Shown here: piece after piece, positions 1 through 9,286 of the stretch
Layout of the letters: each line of letters starts with the position of its first letter
Position numbering within the stretch: the stretch's first letter is position 1
DNA from: Arthrobacter sp. PAMC25564
Lineage (GTDB): Bacteria; Actinomycetota; Actinomycetes; Actinomycetales; Micrococcaceae
Assembly: GCF_004798705.1 (NCBI RefSeq)
Contig: NZ_CP039290.1
Coordinates: 2,666,001-2,730,000, forward strand
Length of the DNA stretch: 64,000 nucleotides
Reading direction: 5' to 3'
Position numbers and translations under genes: made by a program
The notes under the pieces: generated by a model
Told to the model about the DNA's origin: nothing
The model's input: the letters and a program-made list of their open reading frames with translations, nothing else
The model's database searches: none

Positions 1-55
1 GTCTGCTCGTGCGTGATGAGGAGTATGGTCTTCGAATTGGAAGTCATGACTCCCA

Positions 56-1399
56 TCAGAGAATGTCGTGGTAGCGGTTGAACTCCCAGTCCGTGACGTG
101 GGCAGCGAAGGCAGCCAACTCGACCCTCTGCATCGCGCAGTACGTGTCCACGAAGATTCCGCCGAAAGCTGCCTTGGCGAACGGGCTGCCGGAGAACGTG
201 TTCACGGCCTCAGCCAGTGTTGAGGCCACCCTCCGAAGAGAGGGATCACTATGGGGATCACCGGACGAAATGGGCTGCAAAGGCAGATCATTCCGCAGCC
301 CGTCCAGGCCCGCGCGGAGGTAGCCCTGGGCCACCAAGTAGGGATTTGCGTCCGCGGCGGCCCAGCGCACTTCAAGGCGCGTTCCTGGACCGGCGTTGGT
401 AATACACCGGACACCAACCATGCGGTTGTCCAGGCCCCAGCACACCTGGGTCGGGGAGAATGAGTAGTCCACGATGCGCTTGTAATCGTTGACCGTCGGA
501 AGCGCGATCGCCTGAAGCTCCAGCTGATGCGCCACAAGCCCGCTCAGGTAGCGGCGCATGACATCCGAGTGCACCTGGCCTTCAACATCTTTCGTCGAGA
601 ACACATTGATTCCGTCGCTGTTCCACAGGCTTTGATGCACGTGGAGTCCGCTGCCGGCGCCCCCGTTGATGGGTTTAGCCATGAATGTGGCGTTGAGCCC
701 ATGTTGCCGCGCCACCTGCCGCACGATGTGGCGGAAGAGAATCGTGTTATCCAGCATCGTGATTGCATCGCCGTATTTCAGGTTGATCTCAACCTGGGAC
801 TGACCGTATTCGACGTTGCTGGCCTCGACCGTGATCCCGGACGCCGTGAGCGCGGCACGGATTGCACCGACCACCGGTTCAAGTTCATTTGCCCGGTCCA
901 AGGAATAGCAGAAGGACTTGTCCGAAATGGGCTTCCAGTCGCTGGTGAACAGATGGAATTCCAGTTCCGTGGCCATGTCCACTCGGTAGCCCATGGCCTC
1001 AAACTCCTTGAGCGTATCCTTCACCATGCCCCGCCCATCCATGGCGATACGCTCACCGGTCTTGGGATCGCGCATGTCGCACATGACCGTCGCCATGCCC
1101 TTTGTCCATCCGGCCACCCGGAACGTAGGAAGATCGGGCACGGCATGCATGTCCGGATATTCGCTGTCCTCGGGCGCCCACGGCGTCGGGTGAATATCAC
1201 TGCGCATGTCCCAGGAGAACGCCACCTGCGCGATGCAGAATCCGGCTCCAGTCAAAAACTGTTCCAAGGGAAGCATCTTGCCGCGCGGCAATCCCCACGT
1301 GTCTGTGAAGACGCATTCAACGGTGTGGATGCCGTTTTCCTCCGCGATCCTTGCACAGTCCTCCAAGGTTGACGGCGATGTCAAAGCGATGGGGTTCAT
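56..1399 (-). CDS. Glutamine synthetase family protein (gamma-glutamylamine synthetase-like)
   Basis: This 447-aa protein has the glutamine-synthetase fold signatures. The first metal-binding segment reads TELEFHLF (about residues 144-151), followed by NVEYGQSQVEIN (about 196-207), the ATP/metal loop GSGLHVHQSL (about 250) and the C-terminal segment RLEVRWAAADANPYL. It matches the short GS-like ligases that make gamma-glutamyl amides from glutamate, ATP and an amine (the PuuA/IpuC/GlnA3 type) better than housekeeping GlnA. It is transcribed divergently from a zinc alcohol dehydrogenase and an APC permease, which suggests a cytoplasmic amine or amino-acid catabolic unit. The substrate cannot be read from sequence. 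The ATG start gives a family-like N-terminus. Family assignment is sure; the amine specificity is inferred. Confidence 0.88.
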   Translation of the reverse strand: MNPIALTSPSTLEDCARIAEENGIHTVECVFTDTWGLPRGKMLPLEQFLTGAGFCIAQVAFSWDMRSDIHPTPWAPEDSEYPDMHAVPDLPTFRVAGWTKGMATVMCDMRDPKTGERIAMDGRGMVKDTLKEFEAMGYRVDMATELEFHLFTSDWKPISDKSFCYSLDRANELEPVVGAIRAALTASGITVEASNVEYGQSQVEINLKYGDAITMLDNTILFRHIVRQVARQHGLNATFMAKPINGGAGSGLHVHQSLWNSDGINVFSTKDVEGQVHSDVMRRYLSGLVAHQLELQAIALPTVNDYKRIVDYSFSPTQVCWGLDNRMVGVRCITNAGPGTRLEVRWAAADANPYLVAQGYLRAGLDGLRNDLPLQPISSGDPHSDPSLRRVASTLAEAVNTFSGSPFAKAAFGGIFVDTYCAMQRVELAAFAAHVTDWEFNRYHDIL

Positions 1400-1464
1400 G
1401 AGGTTCCTCGATCTCTCACTAGATATTCGATATTTGATCAGTGTAATCTAAGTCACTAGGTAGC

Positions 1465-1477
1465 GTATCCCGTATAC
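1465..1477. promoter_or_regulatory. Candidate GntR-type operator, GTAT-N5-ATAC
   Basis: An inverted repeat GTAT-cccgt-ATAC lies in the 99-bp divergent promoter region between the GS-like ligase and the alcohol dehydrogenase, about 20 bp upstream of the latter's start. GntR regulators commonly bind short inverted repeats of this type. The broken GntR gene at 4156-4845 would be the natural cognate. This is inferred from pattern and position only. Confidence 0.35.
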
Positions 1478-1498
1478 CAAATATGAACGGAGATCCCC

Positions 1499-2464
1499 TT
1501 GAAAGCAATAGTCGTGAGCAAGCCTCATTCCCCCCTGGAACTGGTGGACCGGGAGATCCCGGTTCCGCTTGGGCCGGAGGAGGAAGTGATCCGGGTTCTG
1601 GCTTGCGGAGTCTGCCATTCCGACCTGCACGTAGCTGATGGTGATTTCGGCGGACCCTACCCTGTGGTGCTGGGACACGAAGTGGTGGGAGAACACCCTG
1701 AATTGGGTCGCGTCCTGCTCTACGCACCGTGGGGCTGTGGCTTGCCGGAGTGCCGTCAGTGCTCATCGGGGTTGGAAATGATCTGCCCGAACGGCCGTGA
1801 AGCGGGCATCGTCTCCGACGGCGGCTATAGCGAATACATGCGGGTCCCCAAACGCGACTACCTCATCCCCATTGGAGATATGGATCCGGCTTCCGCGGCA
1901 CCGCTGGCCTGCGGCGGCCTGACAGCCTTCCGCGCGGTCAAGCGGGCGCTGCCCCACCTGCAGGGCAAGAACTCCAGAGCGATCGTCATAGGAGCAGGCG
2001 GGCTGGGGCAGTTCGCCATTCAGTTCCTCAAAACCCTGACCAACGCGGAGGTGACCGTCGTGGACACGTCAGCCGACAAGTTGGATGTGGCGAGCAGCCT
2101 TGGTGCCGACCTGACATGCGGCGTCGAAGGGCTTACCGGCAGATACGATGCAGTCATCGACTTTGTGGGAGCAGACGCGACCATGGCAGCGGCAGCATCG
2201 AGTATCGACCGACAGGGCATCATCATCGTCGTCGGTCTCTGGGGCGGCCGTATTGAGTTTGGCGTAGGAGTCCTGCCCAGCGAAGCAGTTCTCACCACGA
2301 GCATCTGGGGAAGCCTTGATGAGCTCAAGGAACTTCTCGCGTTCGCCCAGAATCATCCACTGCAGCACACTATTGAGCCCATCCCGCTTGACCAGGCCCA
2401 GCACGCACATGACCTTCTTCGGGCTGGCGGCATCAAGGGCCGCGCGGTTCTTGTCATGGGTTAG
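1499..2464 (+). CDS. Zinc-dependent alcohol dehydrogenase (MDR superfamily)
   Basis: This 321-aa medium-chain dehydrogenase shows the catalytic zinc segment CGVCHSDLH (about residues 36-44) and GHEVVGE (about 59-65). The structural-zinc cysteines are in CGLPECRQCSSGLEMIC (about 80-96), and the Rossmann motif GAGGLGQFA lies near 163. It should oxidise an alcohol or reduce an aldehyde with NAD(P). The start is a TTG at 1499 preceded by a GGAG ribosome-binding site, giving the canonical N-terminus MKAIVVSKP. It lies 67 bp upstream of the APC permease and probably shares its transcript. In an amine pathway it could process the released aldehyde or alcohol, but that role is inference. Confidence 0.88.
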   Translation: MKAIVVSKPHSPLELVDREIPVPLGPEEEVIRVLACGVCHSDLHVADGDFGGPYPVVLGHEVVGEHPELGRVLLYAPWGCGLPECRQCSSGLEMICPNGREAGIVSDGGYSEYMRVPKRDYLIPIGDMDPASAAPLACGGLTAFRAVKRALPHLQGKNSRAIVIGAGGLGQFAIQFLKTLTNAEVTVVDTSADKLDVASSLGADLTCGVEGLTGRYDAVIDFVGADATMAAAASSIDRQGIIIVVGLWGGRIEFGVGVLPSEAVLTTSIWGSLDELKELLAFAQNHPLQHTIEPIPLDQAQHAHDLLRAGGIKGRAVLVMG

Positions 2465-2531
2465 GCTTCCCGGCCGCCCATCCGTACACCCTCAAATCAA
2501 TCGTTATAGAACACAAGGAAGTGGACTAGCA

Positions 2532-4061
2532 ATGACGTCACCAGAACAAGTATTGACTGTGCCCCCAAGATCCGCAGTGGAGGGGGAGGCCCCTGACAAC
2601 CAGTTGCATCGGAACTCCATGGGCGTTGCCGGGATCGTATTTTTCGTTGTGGCAGCGGCAGCGCCCATTGCGGGCATGACGGGTCTCGTCCCGAGCACCA
2701 TCGTCCTGGGCAACGGGGCTGCCGCCCCCGGAGCATTCCTCATTGCCGGCATCATGCTGATGTTTTTTGCTGTCGGCTACGCAACCATGAGCCATCATGT
2801 GACCCATGCCGGGGCGTTCTTTGCATACGTGGGGCGGGGTTTGGGTGCACCGTGGGGTGTTGCCGCGGCTTTTGTCTCCGTTTTGTCCTACTGCCTGGTC
2901 CAAACGGCCATTTACGGATTCCTCGGGGCCACCGTCTCGCAGAAGATGACATCGCTTGGGCTTGACCTGCCGTGGTGGTTCTGGTGCCTTCTGTGCATCG
3001 GTGTCGTCCAGGTCTTCGGCATCCTTAACGTTGACCTCGGCGCAAAAGTCCTCGGGGTCCTGCTCTCGCTGGAGCTGGTGTCGATGGTTGTCACCGGTCT
3101 TGCTGTCGTCTTCCAAGGCGGGGGACCCAACGGACTCGACTTTGCGGCTTCGTTCAGCCCGGAAAACGTCTTCCAAGGCGCCCCCGGGATCGCATTTGCC
3201 TTCGCCTTCGCAGGTTTTATCGGATTCGAAGCCACCGCAATTTACGGCGAGGAATGCCGTGATCCAAAACGGACCGTTCCCCGGGCAACCTATGCTGCCG
3301 TCATCATCATTACCTTGGTCTTTTCTCTGACGTCGTTCGCTATCATCTCCGGTGCTGGTTCCGCAGACATCGTCAACCGGACACTCGAAATGACAACCCT
3401 CGAAGGCACGCCTTTGGCCGACCCCACCCAGCTGCTCTTCTCCGTCGCCGGACAATACGTGGGGCCCTGGCTGCCCGAAGTCATGAGCTGGCTGCTGATC
3501 TCGAGCCTTTTCGCCGGGGTTCTGGCGTTCCACAATTCCGCTACGCGCTACTTCTACGCAATGGGCCGTTCGGGGCTGCTGCCTGCCAGCCTCGGCGTCA
3601 CCGGCCGGTTCAAGACACCCGTACGTGCATCGGTACTTCAGACAATCATTGGTGTCGTGACAGTCGTGGCCTTTGCCTTGGCAGGGCTCGACCCTGTCGT
3701 AACCCTTTTCTACTGGTTCGCCATCACCGCGATCCTGGGACTGACCTTCATCCAGGGGCTGGTCTGCATCGCAGTCATCCGCTTCTTCAGGGAAACCCGG
3801 GCCGATACCCGCATCTGGAATACGTTGATCGCACCTCTGCTGGGACTGGTATCCATCATCGTGGCCGAGTACCTCTTGCTCTCACGCTTCGGACTCATCA
3901 GCGGCACAGCAGGCGCGGACAGCCCGGAATGGGAAATGAATGCCACCGGATGGTGCCTCGTCGCACTCCCCTTTGTAACATTCACGATTGCGCTGGCCTA
4001 CGGCTTCATCCTGGAGCGCAAGAAAAGCGACAACAAGGTCCTGCAGGAATTCGTTTCCTGA
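2532..4061 (+). CDS. APC-family amino acid/amine permease
   Basis: This is a 509-aa integral membrane transporter with about 12 hydrophobic segments. It carries APC superfamily signatures: the early segment GMTGLVPSTIVLGNG in TM1 and the conserved loop GFEATAIYGEECRDPKRTVP (about residues 229-248) after TM6. It should import an amino acid or amine by proton symport. I chose the ATG at 2532, preceded by AAGGAAG; a longer upstream frame is open but has no better start. It sits directly behind the alcohol dehydrogenase and ahead of the GntR gene, so it is the likely uptake step of this cluster. Family is sure, substrate unknown. Confidence 0.88.
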   Translation: MTSPEQVLTVPPRSAVEGEAPDNQLHRNSMGVAGIVFFVVAAAAPIAGMTGLVPSTIVLGNGAAAPGAFLIAGIMLMFFAVGYATMSHHVTHAGAFFAYVGRGLGAPWGVAAAFVSVLSYCLVQTAIYGFLGATVSQKMTSLGLDLPWWFWCLLCIGVVQVFGILNVDLGAKVLGVLLSLELVSMVVTGLAVVFQGGGPNGLDFAASFSPENVFQGAPGIAFAFAFAGFIGFEATAIYGEECRDPKRTVPRATYAAVIIITLVFSLTSFAIISGAGSADIVNRTLEMTTLEGTPLADPTQLLFSVAGQYVGPWLPEVMSWLLISSLFAGVLAFHNSATRYFYAMGRSGLLPASLGVTGRFKTPVRASVLQTIIGVVTVVAFALAGLDPVVTLFYWFAITAILGLTFIQGLVCIAVIRFFRETRADTRIWNTLIAPLLGLVSIIVAEYLLLSRFGLISGTAGADSPEWEMNATGWCLVALPFVTFTIALAYGFILERKKSDNKVLQEFVS

Positions 4062-4155
4062 TGCGGGAAGCGGGACGGTTACCGGCGCCGTCCCGCAGCC
4101 GGACCGTCAACACACCCGGGCCGAAGTCACTACCGGGGAGGCGCTGAAATACGCT

Positions 4156-4168
4156 GTGTCAATGACAC
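4156..4168. promoter_or_regulatory. Perfect 13-bp palindrome over the GntR start codon
   Basis: GTGTCA-a-TGACAC is a perfect palindrome spanning both candidate start codons of the GntR gene (GTG 4156 and ATG 4162). A regulator site here would fit autoregulation. This rests on symmetry and position only. Confidence 0.3.
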
Positions 4169-4845
4169 CCGTCCCCCGTCCTCTGTCGCGCCCTGTAGAA
4201 CGTCGCAGGAATCTTCGCGAAGAAATAGCGGAAAGTCTGCGCAACAGAATCCTGACGGGTGAATTCAAGCCAGGCAGCCGCATTGATTTGGCCGCTGTAT
4301 CTGAGGAGTGGGGAGTCAGCCAGCTGCCTGTCAGGGAAGCCTTGATAGCCCTCGAGGGCGAGGGCTAGGTCATGTCTTACCCGCGCCGAGGGCACTACGT
4401 CCAGTCGCTCCAGCCCGAGGACATTATCGATCACTACGAAATCTTCGGACGAGTAGCGGGAATGGCGGCAGCGCGTGCCGCCCGGGCCTTGTCATTTGAA
4501 CAAGTTCACGAGCTCGAGGTAATCAACGAAGCCATGCGTGCGGTGAAGGACCCCGAAACCCAAGAGAATTACAACTTCCAGTTCCACAAGATCATCAATA
4601 GCACGGGTAGTTCCCACCGCCTGATGTCCGTGATCCGTATCCTCTCCAAAACCATGTCCTTACGCTTCAGCGAGATCATTCCCGGCTGGGACCAGCAGGC
4701 AGCCGACGAGCATGAGGAGATTCTCGACGCGCTCCGCCAGGGTGATGCCGAGGCCGCTCGAACCGCCATGGAGAACCATCTGTCAATCAACGGAGTCCGA
4801 GCGGCAGAGGCACTGCAGCGCCTAAATTTCTTCCCGGAGGCCTAA
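4156..4845 (+). pseudogene. GntR (FadR-type) regulator interrupted by an in-frame amber stop
   Basis: The first part encodes a GntR winged helix (REEIAESLRNRILTGEFKPG, then VSEEWGVSQLPVREALIALE). A TAG at 4366-4368 interrupts the frame, and the same frame continues as VMSYPRRGHYVQSL followed by a helical FadR-type C-terminal domain (FCD) to 4845. GntR proteins normally read LE-GEGLV-xxxPRRGxxV here, so the stop replaces the conserved leucine; one base change from TTG would produce it. The gene follows the permease by about 95 bp and is the obvious local regulator. It is either a recent null mutation, a sequencing error, or (less likely) amber readthrough. Restart at ATG 4372 would give a domain without the DNA-binding part. 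Confidence 0.8.
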
Positions 4846-5042
4846 ATCCTCGGCGATGGGGAAGCCTCTCAAGCTCTCCACCTGCTCAGGGGCAAGGGTG
4901 GGGCCGACCATTTTTAGCCCTTCCAGACCCAGATCAGGAGAGAGATTATGTCCGCAACTGACCGCCAACTCCGGCGAGTCAAAACTGGACTTCAGCCGGT
5001 GGTGCCACGAGAGCGGAAATAATCCAACACGGACAAACAATA

Positions 5043-5177
5043 GTGACCGGCACCATTGACGGTGTCACGGACGACGGTGCCATCCTCTGGGTTCAGCCCA
5101 AATCGCAGAATCCTGCGCTAACCCCAAGGCTCAAAGTTGCATGTGCCTTTGTCGAAGGGTGCCTGCATTCGTTCTAA
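5043..5177 (+). CDS. Small ORF of unknown function in a 366-bp gap
   Basis: The 4846-5211 interval between the GntR remnant and the next gene holds no recognisable complete gene. It does contain a 44-codon GTG-initiated frame beginning VTGTIDGVTDDGAILWVQ, which looks protein-like (a beta-strand-rich start) but matches nothing I can name with confidence. It may be the 5' part of a small protein whose C-terminus was shifted out of frame. The rest of the interval shows no RNA gene or repeat that I can see. Confidence 0.22.
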   Translation: MTGTIDGVTDDGAILWVQPKSQNPALTPRLKVACAFVEGCLHSF

Positions 5178-5211
5178 GGTCGACGTGCCGTAAGAGGAGG
5201 GGCCCTGTGGA

Positions 5212-5889
5212 TTAGAAAACTCCTGACGACCAACTTAATAGTCGGGGGTTGTTGCATCTTCGGCCGGTTCGCAGGGCATTTAGAACGGTGGCGGCTGCTT
5301 CCGCCGATCCTTTCTGGTACCTGGACCAGTTGGGGTTTCCGCGATCGGGTGCTGACCATCCGGTGTTGAGGAAGTACGCATCATCAATAGGCCATGCGTC
5401 GGCCGGCAGGAAGCGATCGGAGACAACCTCGCATTGAAAGGTGCCATCATCGAGCGTGAGCTGTCCGTACGCGGAGTAGTGCTGACGCCCAATGTCGTAG
5501 GTAATGAGAAGATAGTCGCGACTAGTCATGGTCTCAAGGTCTTGCGCCACTGCCGCCGTCACTGCGGCCCATTCTTTTTCGATTTCCTGCTCTCGGACTT
5601 CAACCTGGGGGGAGGATTGTTCAGATTGCAGCCAAGCGGGCAAGGGCATGCCAATGCGATTCAGGAGCCTAACAACGGTGTCTTCCACAAAGACGTCCTC
5701 GGGTTCATCGACACCCTCGGCTGCCATCATCGCCCTCAAATCTGAGGGGTCGACCTTTGTTCCGACCACGTTCGAAGCCCAGCGCGAAAACCCGGAAGAT
5801 TCGACCTGAAGATCGACGGGATCGCTTGCCGCGGGATCGTCGAAGTAATCCCGCGGCTGGAATCCTACATAGAAGCGACCGGTGACGCC
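5212..5889 (-). pseudogene. 5'-truncated gene of unknown function abutting the transposon remnant
   Basis: The frame from the GTG at 5769 encodes 185 aa, but protein-like sequence in the same frame continues upstream (RFYVGFQPRDYFDDP and onward) to a stop at 5890-5892 with no ATG, GTG or TTG on the way. The gene therefore has no native start. Visible features are an acidic N-terminal half with VEDTVVRLLNRIGMPLPAWL, a helical middle, and a C-terminal segment DAWPIDDAYFLNTGWSAPDR. The last segment recalls YbjN/TY-Chap-like domains, a weak resemblance. The missing 5' end faces the 3'-truncated tnsB, so both were probably cut by one deletion. A shorter product from GTG 5769 cannot be excluded. 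Confidence 0.55.
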
Positions 5890-5948
5890 TCATGCTGGTA
5901 GTCCACAGTGGCAAAGCTGCTGTCGTGGACAGAAATCCGGAGCTCCAA

Positions 5949-7361
5949 TCAGTAGTTTCGCCGTTCTTCGTGGTGCCGGTTCTGCCAGCCGGTCACGATC
6001 CATTCATCGAGCAGGTCCTGAATCTCCGGCAGCGAGAAGACGGCCTGGCCCTCGGCGTTCTTGCCCCGCCGCTCGACCGAGGAACCGAGATAACCGGTGA
6101 CGTACTGGGCGAAGAGCGTGCCGATGGACTGCAGGGTCCGTTCAATGACGGGCTTGTCGGTGGGCGTATCGGGGTGGGCCGGCTGGAGGCTGATGCCCTG
6201 GCTGCGGCAGGCGCTCTTGAACGTGTTGGAGAGGTAGGCCTTGCCGTGGTCGCAGACGATGGTTTCGGGCACGATGACCGGTTTCGCGGCGGCACCGGCA
6301 AGGCGTTCGTCGATGGATTTCATCGACCGGTAGGGCAGGGCCGAGGCGGCCATCGACGCCGCCTTTGCCCAGCCGGGCCTCATGGGTTCCGGGGTCAGGC
6401 AGCGGGCGAGCAGGAGGGCCGCGTCGACGGCCTTCGTGGCGGGCCGGATCACCGCGGCGGGGATGCTGCGGGTGGCGATGTCGACCATGGCCGTCAGTTC
6501 CACGCGTCCGATGACGCCGTCGTCGAGTTCGACGGCGATGTCCAGGGGAGGGGAGTCGATCTGCATCAGCTCCCCGGGCCTGACCGGATAGACGGCGCCG
6601 AAAGGCGCCTCCGGCCGCTGGGCAAGGGTGCGTCTGGTCCGGGCTGACCCTGTCGCGTTACGGCCGGCGGCAAGCCGGCCGATAAGCTGGTGAAACGTCG
6701 CCCGGGAAGGAAACGGAACAATCCCGGGGCCGTGCTCGGATTCCATTTGCTTGCGGACCTGGCGCATCAGCCGGTCCATGGATCCCGATGATTGCTGCGT
6801 ATTGGCCTCCAGCGTTGACAGAATGGCGTCGACCACGCGCTGGTCGGTTTGTCCGGCGACGGGAACGCGGCGGATGAGCCGTTTATCAACCAGTCCGATG
6901 ACTCCCTTCTTCCCGTATGCATAGCGCAGCCTCTGCAGCGAACCGATGCTCATGGTTTCACCCAGCTCGTGAAGCTCCGCCAGCTTGGCTTGGTCACGCT
7001 GCCGCAGGGAGGTATGTGCGAAATTATAGGTTCGTCTGGCCACCTGGCCTGGGTCAGCGTTGCAAGGGACGCCGTCCAGGACCTCGGTGATGTGTCCTTC
7101 CAGCCGCCGCGCTTTCTGCCGCACTTCCGGAGGCAGCGAGTCAAACAGCGGGGAGGGACCGGTAATCCGCCGCCGCGTTGGCCGTGTTCCCACGATTCTG
7201 AAGGTCTCATCGGCAAGGAGCGACCCGACCTTCATGGCGACCGGTGCTTCGCCGGCAACGGCGAGCATGGCGACGTCGCCGTCAAGGGCCGTGAGCCGAT
7301 ACGTGATTCCATGGAATTCGACGTCATCACCGAGCTTGAGCAGCACAGGTTTAGTTGTCAC
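5949..7361 (-). pseudogene. TnsB-like DDE transposase, 3'-truncated
   Basis: From GTG 7361 this encodes 470 aa. An N-terminal helix-turn-helix-rich DNA-binding region is followed by an RNase H-like integrase core with all three catalytic acids visible: D in LMQIDSPPLDIAVELDD, D in IVCDHGKAYLS, and E in DKPVIERTLQSIGTLF. Relatives continue well past this core with a beta-barrel and a TnsC-contacting tail. Here the protein stops at GWQNRHHEERRNY, so the C-terminal part is gone. The start overlaps the tnsA stop as GTGA, implying translational coupling. In Tn7-family elements TnsB binds the end repeats and does 3' strand cleavage and joining. Without its C-terminus and a TnsC it should be inactive for transposition but could still bind the repeats. 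Confidence 0.8.
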
Positions 7362-7848
7362 GGAGCCGCTCCCAACTCCACCCGGGTATCCATGTGGAGA
7401 ATGCGGTGCTTGAGATCCCCGCAGATTCTCTGCTTCCACAGCAGGTGAAAAACGGTCGGGAGGACGATGACAGGGTCGGCCGCCGCCGCCGCAGCCAGGC
7501 CACGTATGGATGCGGGGCCGTTCGATAGGACGTCCGTCAACAGTGTGGCCATGGGCTCGTGCGAACACCTCGGATGCCGGTAACCGGCCAGCCACCGCAG
7601 GTTCGCCAGATAGACGGCGGACAGTCCGCCCAGACGCTGATAACCCCAGGCCACCGACGAGCAGAGCTGCGCCGTGGCATCGAAAACGTTCTGATCGGCG
7701 GGCTTCACCCGGAAGTCCGGCCGCACATCGATCACGACAGCTGATCCATCCGCGCGCCGGACGAAATAGTCGGGCACATGTGAATCCTGGGGGAGTGATG
7801 CAGGCAAAGTGATGCGGAAGGGCTGGGACGAGACCCGACGACCTCCGG
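7358..7848 (-). pseudogene. TnsA-like endonuclease, C-terminal part
   Basis: This segment carries the continuation of the TnsA-like gene cut by the IS256 element. Reading from 7848 it begins PEVVG in frame with the other half. It then needs a one-base correction near 7833-7836 to give VSSQPFRITLPASLP, followed by DYFVRRADG and AVVIDVRPDFRVK, the restriction-endonuclease-like active-site strands of the TnsA family. It ends in a helical C-terminal domain (LAAAAAADPVIVLPTVFHLL). TnsA cleaves the 5' ends during cut-and-paste Tn7 transposition. A TTG-initiated frame at 7807 is open but lacks the first catalytic segment. Confidence 0.72.
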
Positions 7849-7856
7849 ATCGAAGT
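7849..7856. repeat. Left target-site duplication of the IS256 element
   Basis: The 8-bp sequence atcgaagt lies directly outside the left inverted repeat and is identical to 9287-9294 outside the right one. IS256-family elements typically make 8-9 bp duplications. Removing the IS and one copy restores the tnsA codon order LDFD-PEVVG. Confidence 0.9.
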
Positions 7857-7881
7857 GGTTACGTCCCGCTGAGTGGTGGAG
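7857..7881. repeat. IS256-family left terminal inverted repeat
   Basis: It begins ggttacgtcccgctgagtgg. The reverse complement of 9262-9286 begins ggttacgtcccgcggaatgg, with three mismatches over 25 bp. Confidence 0.85.
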
Positions 7882-7913
7882 TTTTCTCGACACCGTGCAG
7901 GTCAGTTATTTGA

Positions 7914-9162
7914 TTATGCTGCCGTGAGTTCGGGGAGCAAAATCGCCTCCTTTATCGGCGTGGCGGGTGTCGTGTTCATGGCCTTGAGTTCGGCCATGGA
8001 GGCCTCGGAGAGGTAGCGGCGGTCGCCGGCTTCCCATTCGTCGTGTTGCTCGACGAGGACCGCGCCGGCGAGCCGGAGAAGGGCTGCCGGGTTGGGGAAG
8101 ACCCCGACGACGTCGGTGCGTCTTTTGATCTCTTTGTTGACTCGTTCCATGGGATTTGTGGACCAGATCTGGCGCCAGTGTCTGGCCGGGAACCCGGTGA
8201 ACGCGAGGACGTCGTCCCGGGCGTCGCCGAGCATCGCGGCGACCTTAGGGTGGGATTTGAGGAGCATCCGGGTGACTTCGTCGAACTGGGTGTTCACGTG
8301 TCCGGCGTCGGGCTGGGCGAAGGCGGTGCGGATGATCGAGGCGACCATGTCCTGGGATCCCTTCGGCACGGTCGAGAGCACGTTTCTCATGAAATGCACG
8401 CGGCAGCGCTGCCACGCCGCGCCCTGGAATACCGTGCCGATGGCTTTCTTCAGCCCGCTGTGGGCGTCGGAGATCACCAGCTTCACCCCGTCCAGCCCGC
8501 GGGCCTTCAACGACCGCAGGAACGCGGTCCAGAACCCCTCGTTCTCGCTGTCGCCGACGTCGAAGCCCAGGACCTCCCGCCGCCCGTCCGCGGCCACGCC
8601 GAAGGCGACCACGATGGCCTGGGACACGACGCGGTGCCCGACGCGGGCCTTGCAGTAGGTGGCGTCGAGGAACACGTACGGGTAGTCCATGGCGGAGAGG
8701 TCGCGGTCCTTCGAACGCGCCGACTTCGTGGTCCAGGTCCTCGCAGATCCGGGACACTTCAGACTTGGAGATCCCCGTGCCGGCACCGAGGGCCTTGACC
8801 AGGTCATCGACCTTGCGGGTCGAGACCCCGTGCAGGTAGGCCTCCATCACGACCGCGTAGAGGGCCTGGTCCACGCGGCGGCGGCGTTCGAGCAGGGCCG
8901 GGAAGAACGACCCGTTCCGCAGCTTGGGGATCTTCAGGTTCAGGTCCCCGGCGGTGGTCGTCAACGTCCGGGGCCGGGACCCGTTGCGTTGGGTAGTGCG
9001 CGTCTCGGAGCGTTCGAAGGGGGCGGCGCCGATGAACGCGGTCGCCTCGGCCTCGATGAGCTGCTGGTACAGCGTTTCGGTCGCGGAGCGGATCCGGTCG
9101 GAGACATCGGTGAGTTTCAGTTGGCCAAGCAGGTCAAGCAGGGCAGACTGGTCTAGAGCCAT
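7914..9162 (-). pseudogene. IS256-family transposase with a +1 frameshift
   Basis: The N-terminal half starts at ATG 9162 (MALDQSALLDLLGQLKLTDV) and runs to ISKSEVSRICEDLDHEVGAF. The remainder lies in another frame from about 8713 (KDRDLSAMDYPYVFLDATYC) to the TAA at 7914. One surplus base in the ttcgaagg run (about 8709-8716) explains the switch: without it the text reads AF-KDRDL. DDE residues are visible in VFLDATYC, VISDAHSG and NPMERVNKEIKRR. Members of this family are normally one uninterrupted frame of about 400-420 codons. The copy is therefore inactive unless the extra base is a sequencing error. Confidence 0.88.
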
Positions 9163-9261
9163 CGTGTGTTTGTGTCTTTCTGTGAGTGACTTTGATCGGT
9201 ACTCACTGACCATCGCACGATGGCTCACTACGTTGCCGGAGCAACGCGCAACTGCGGAGAT

Positions 9262-9286
9262 CTACACCATTCCGCGGGACGTAACC
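9262..9286. repeat. IS256-family right terminal inverted repeat
   Basis: This is the inverted partner of 7857-7881. It ends ...gcgggacgtaacc directly before the atcgaagt target duplication. Confidence 0.85.

Larger units (their letters stand above)
7857..9286 (-). mobile_element. IS256-family insertion sequence, 1430 bp
   Basis: The element is bounded by imperfect inverted repeats, 7857-7881 and 9262-9286. Both start ggttacgtcccgc reading inwards, and 22 of 25 positions match. Perfect 8-bp target duplications flank it. It holds one transposase gene on the minus strand, which carries a frameshift. It is inserted in the tnsA gene of the older Tn7-like element. The intact duplication and well-kept ends point to a fairly recent insertion. 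Confidence 0.9.

Noticed and set aside
4366..4368. Pyrrolysine-like or selenocysteine-like recoding of the GntR amber codon
   Set aside because: No recoding element or dedicated machinery is visible, and the stop replaces an ordinary leucine position.
5921..5945. tgtcgtggacagaaatcc as the second end of the Tn7-like element
   Set aside because: It starts with TGT but shares no repeat with the 9561-9703 end and no TnsB-type copies follow; tnsB is already truncated there.
7914..9162. Programmed frameshift in the IS256 transposase
   Set aside because: IS256-family transposases are normally one frame, and the site (ttcgaagg) is not a slippery heptamer with a downstream structure.
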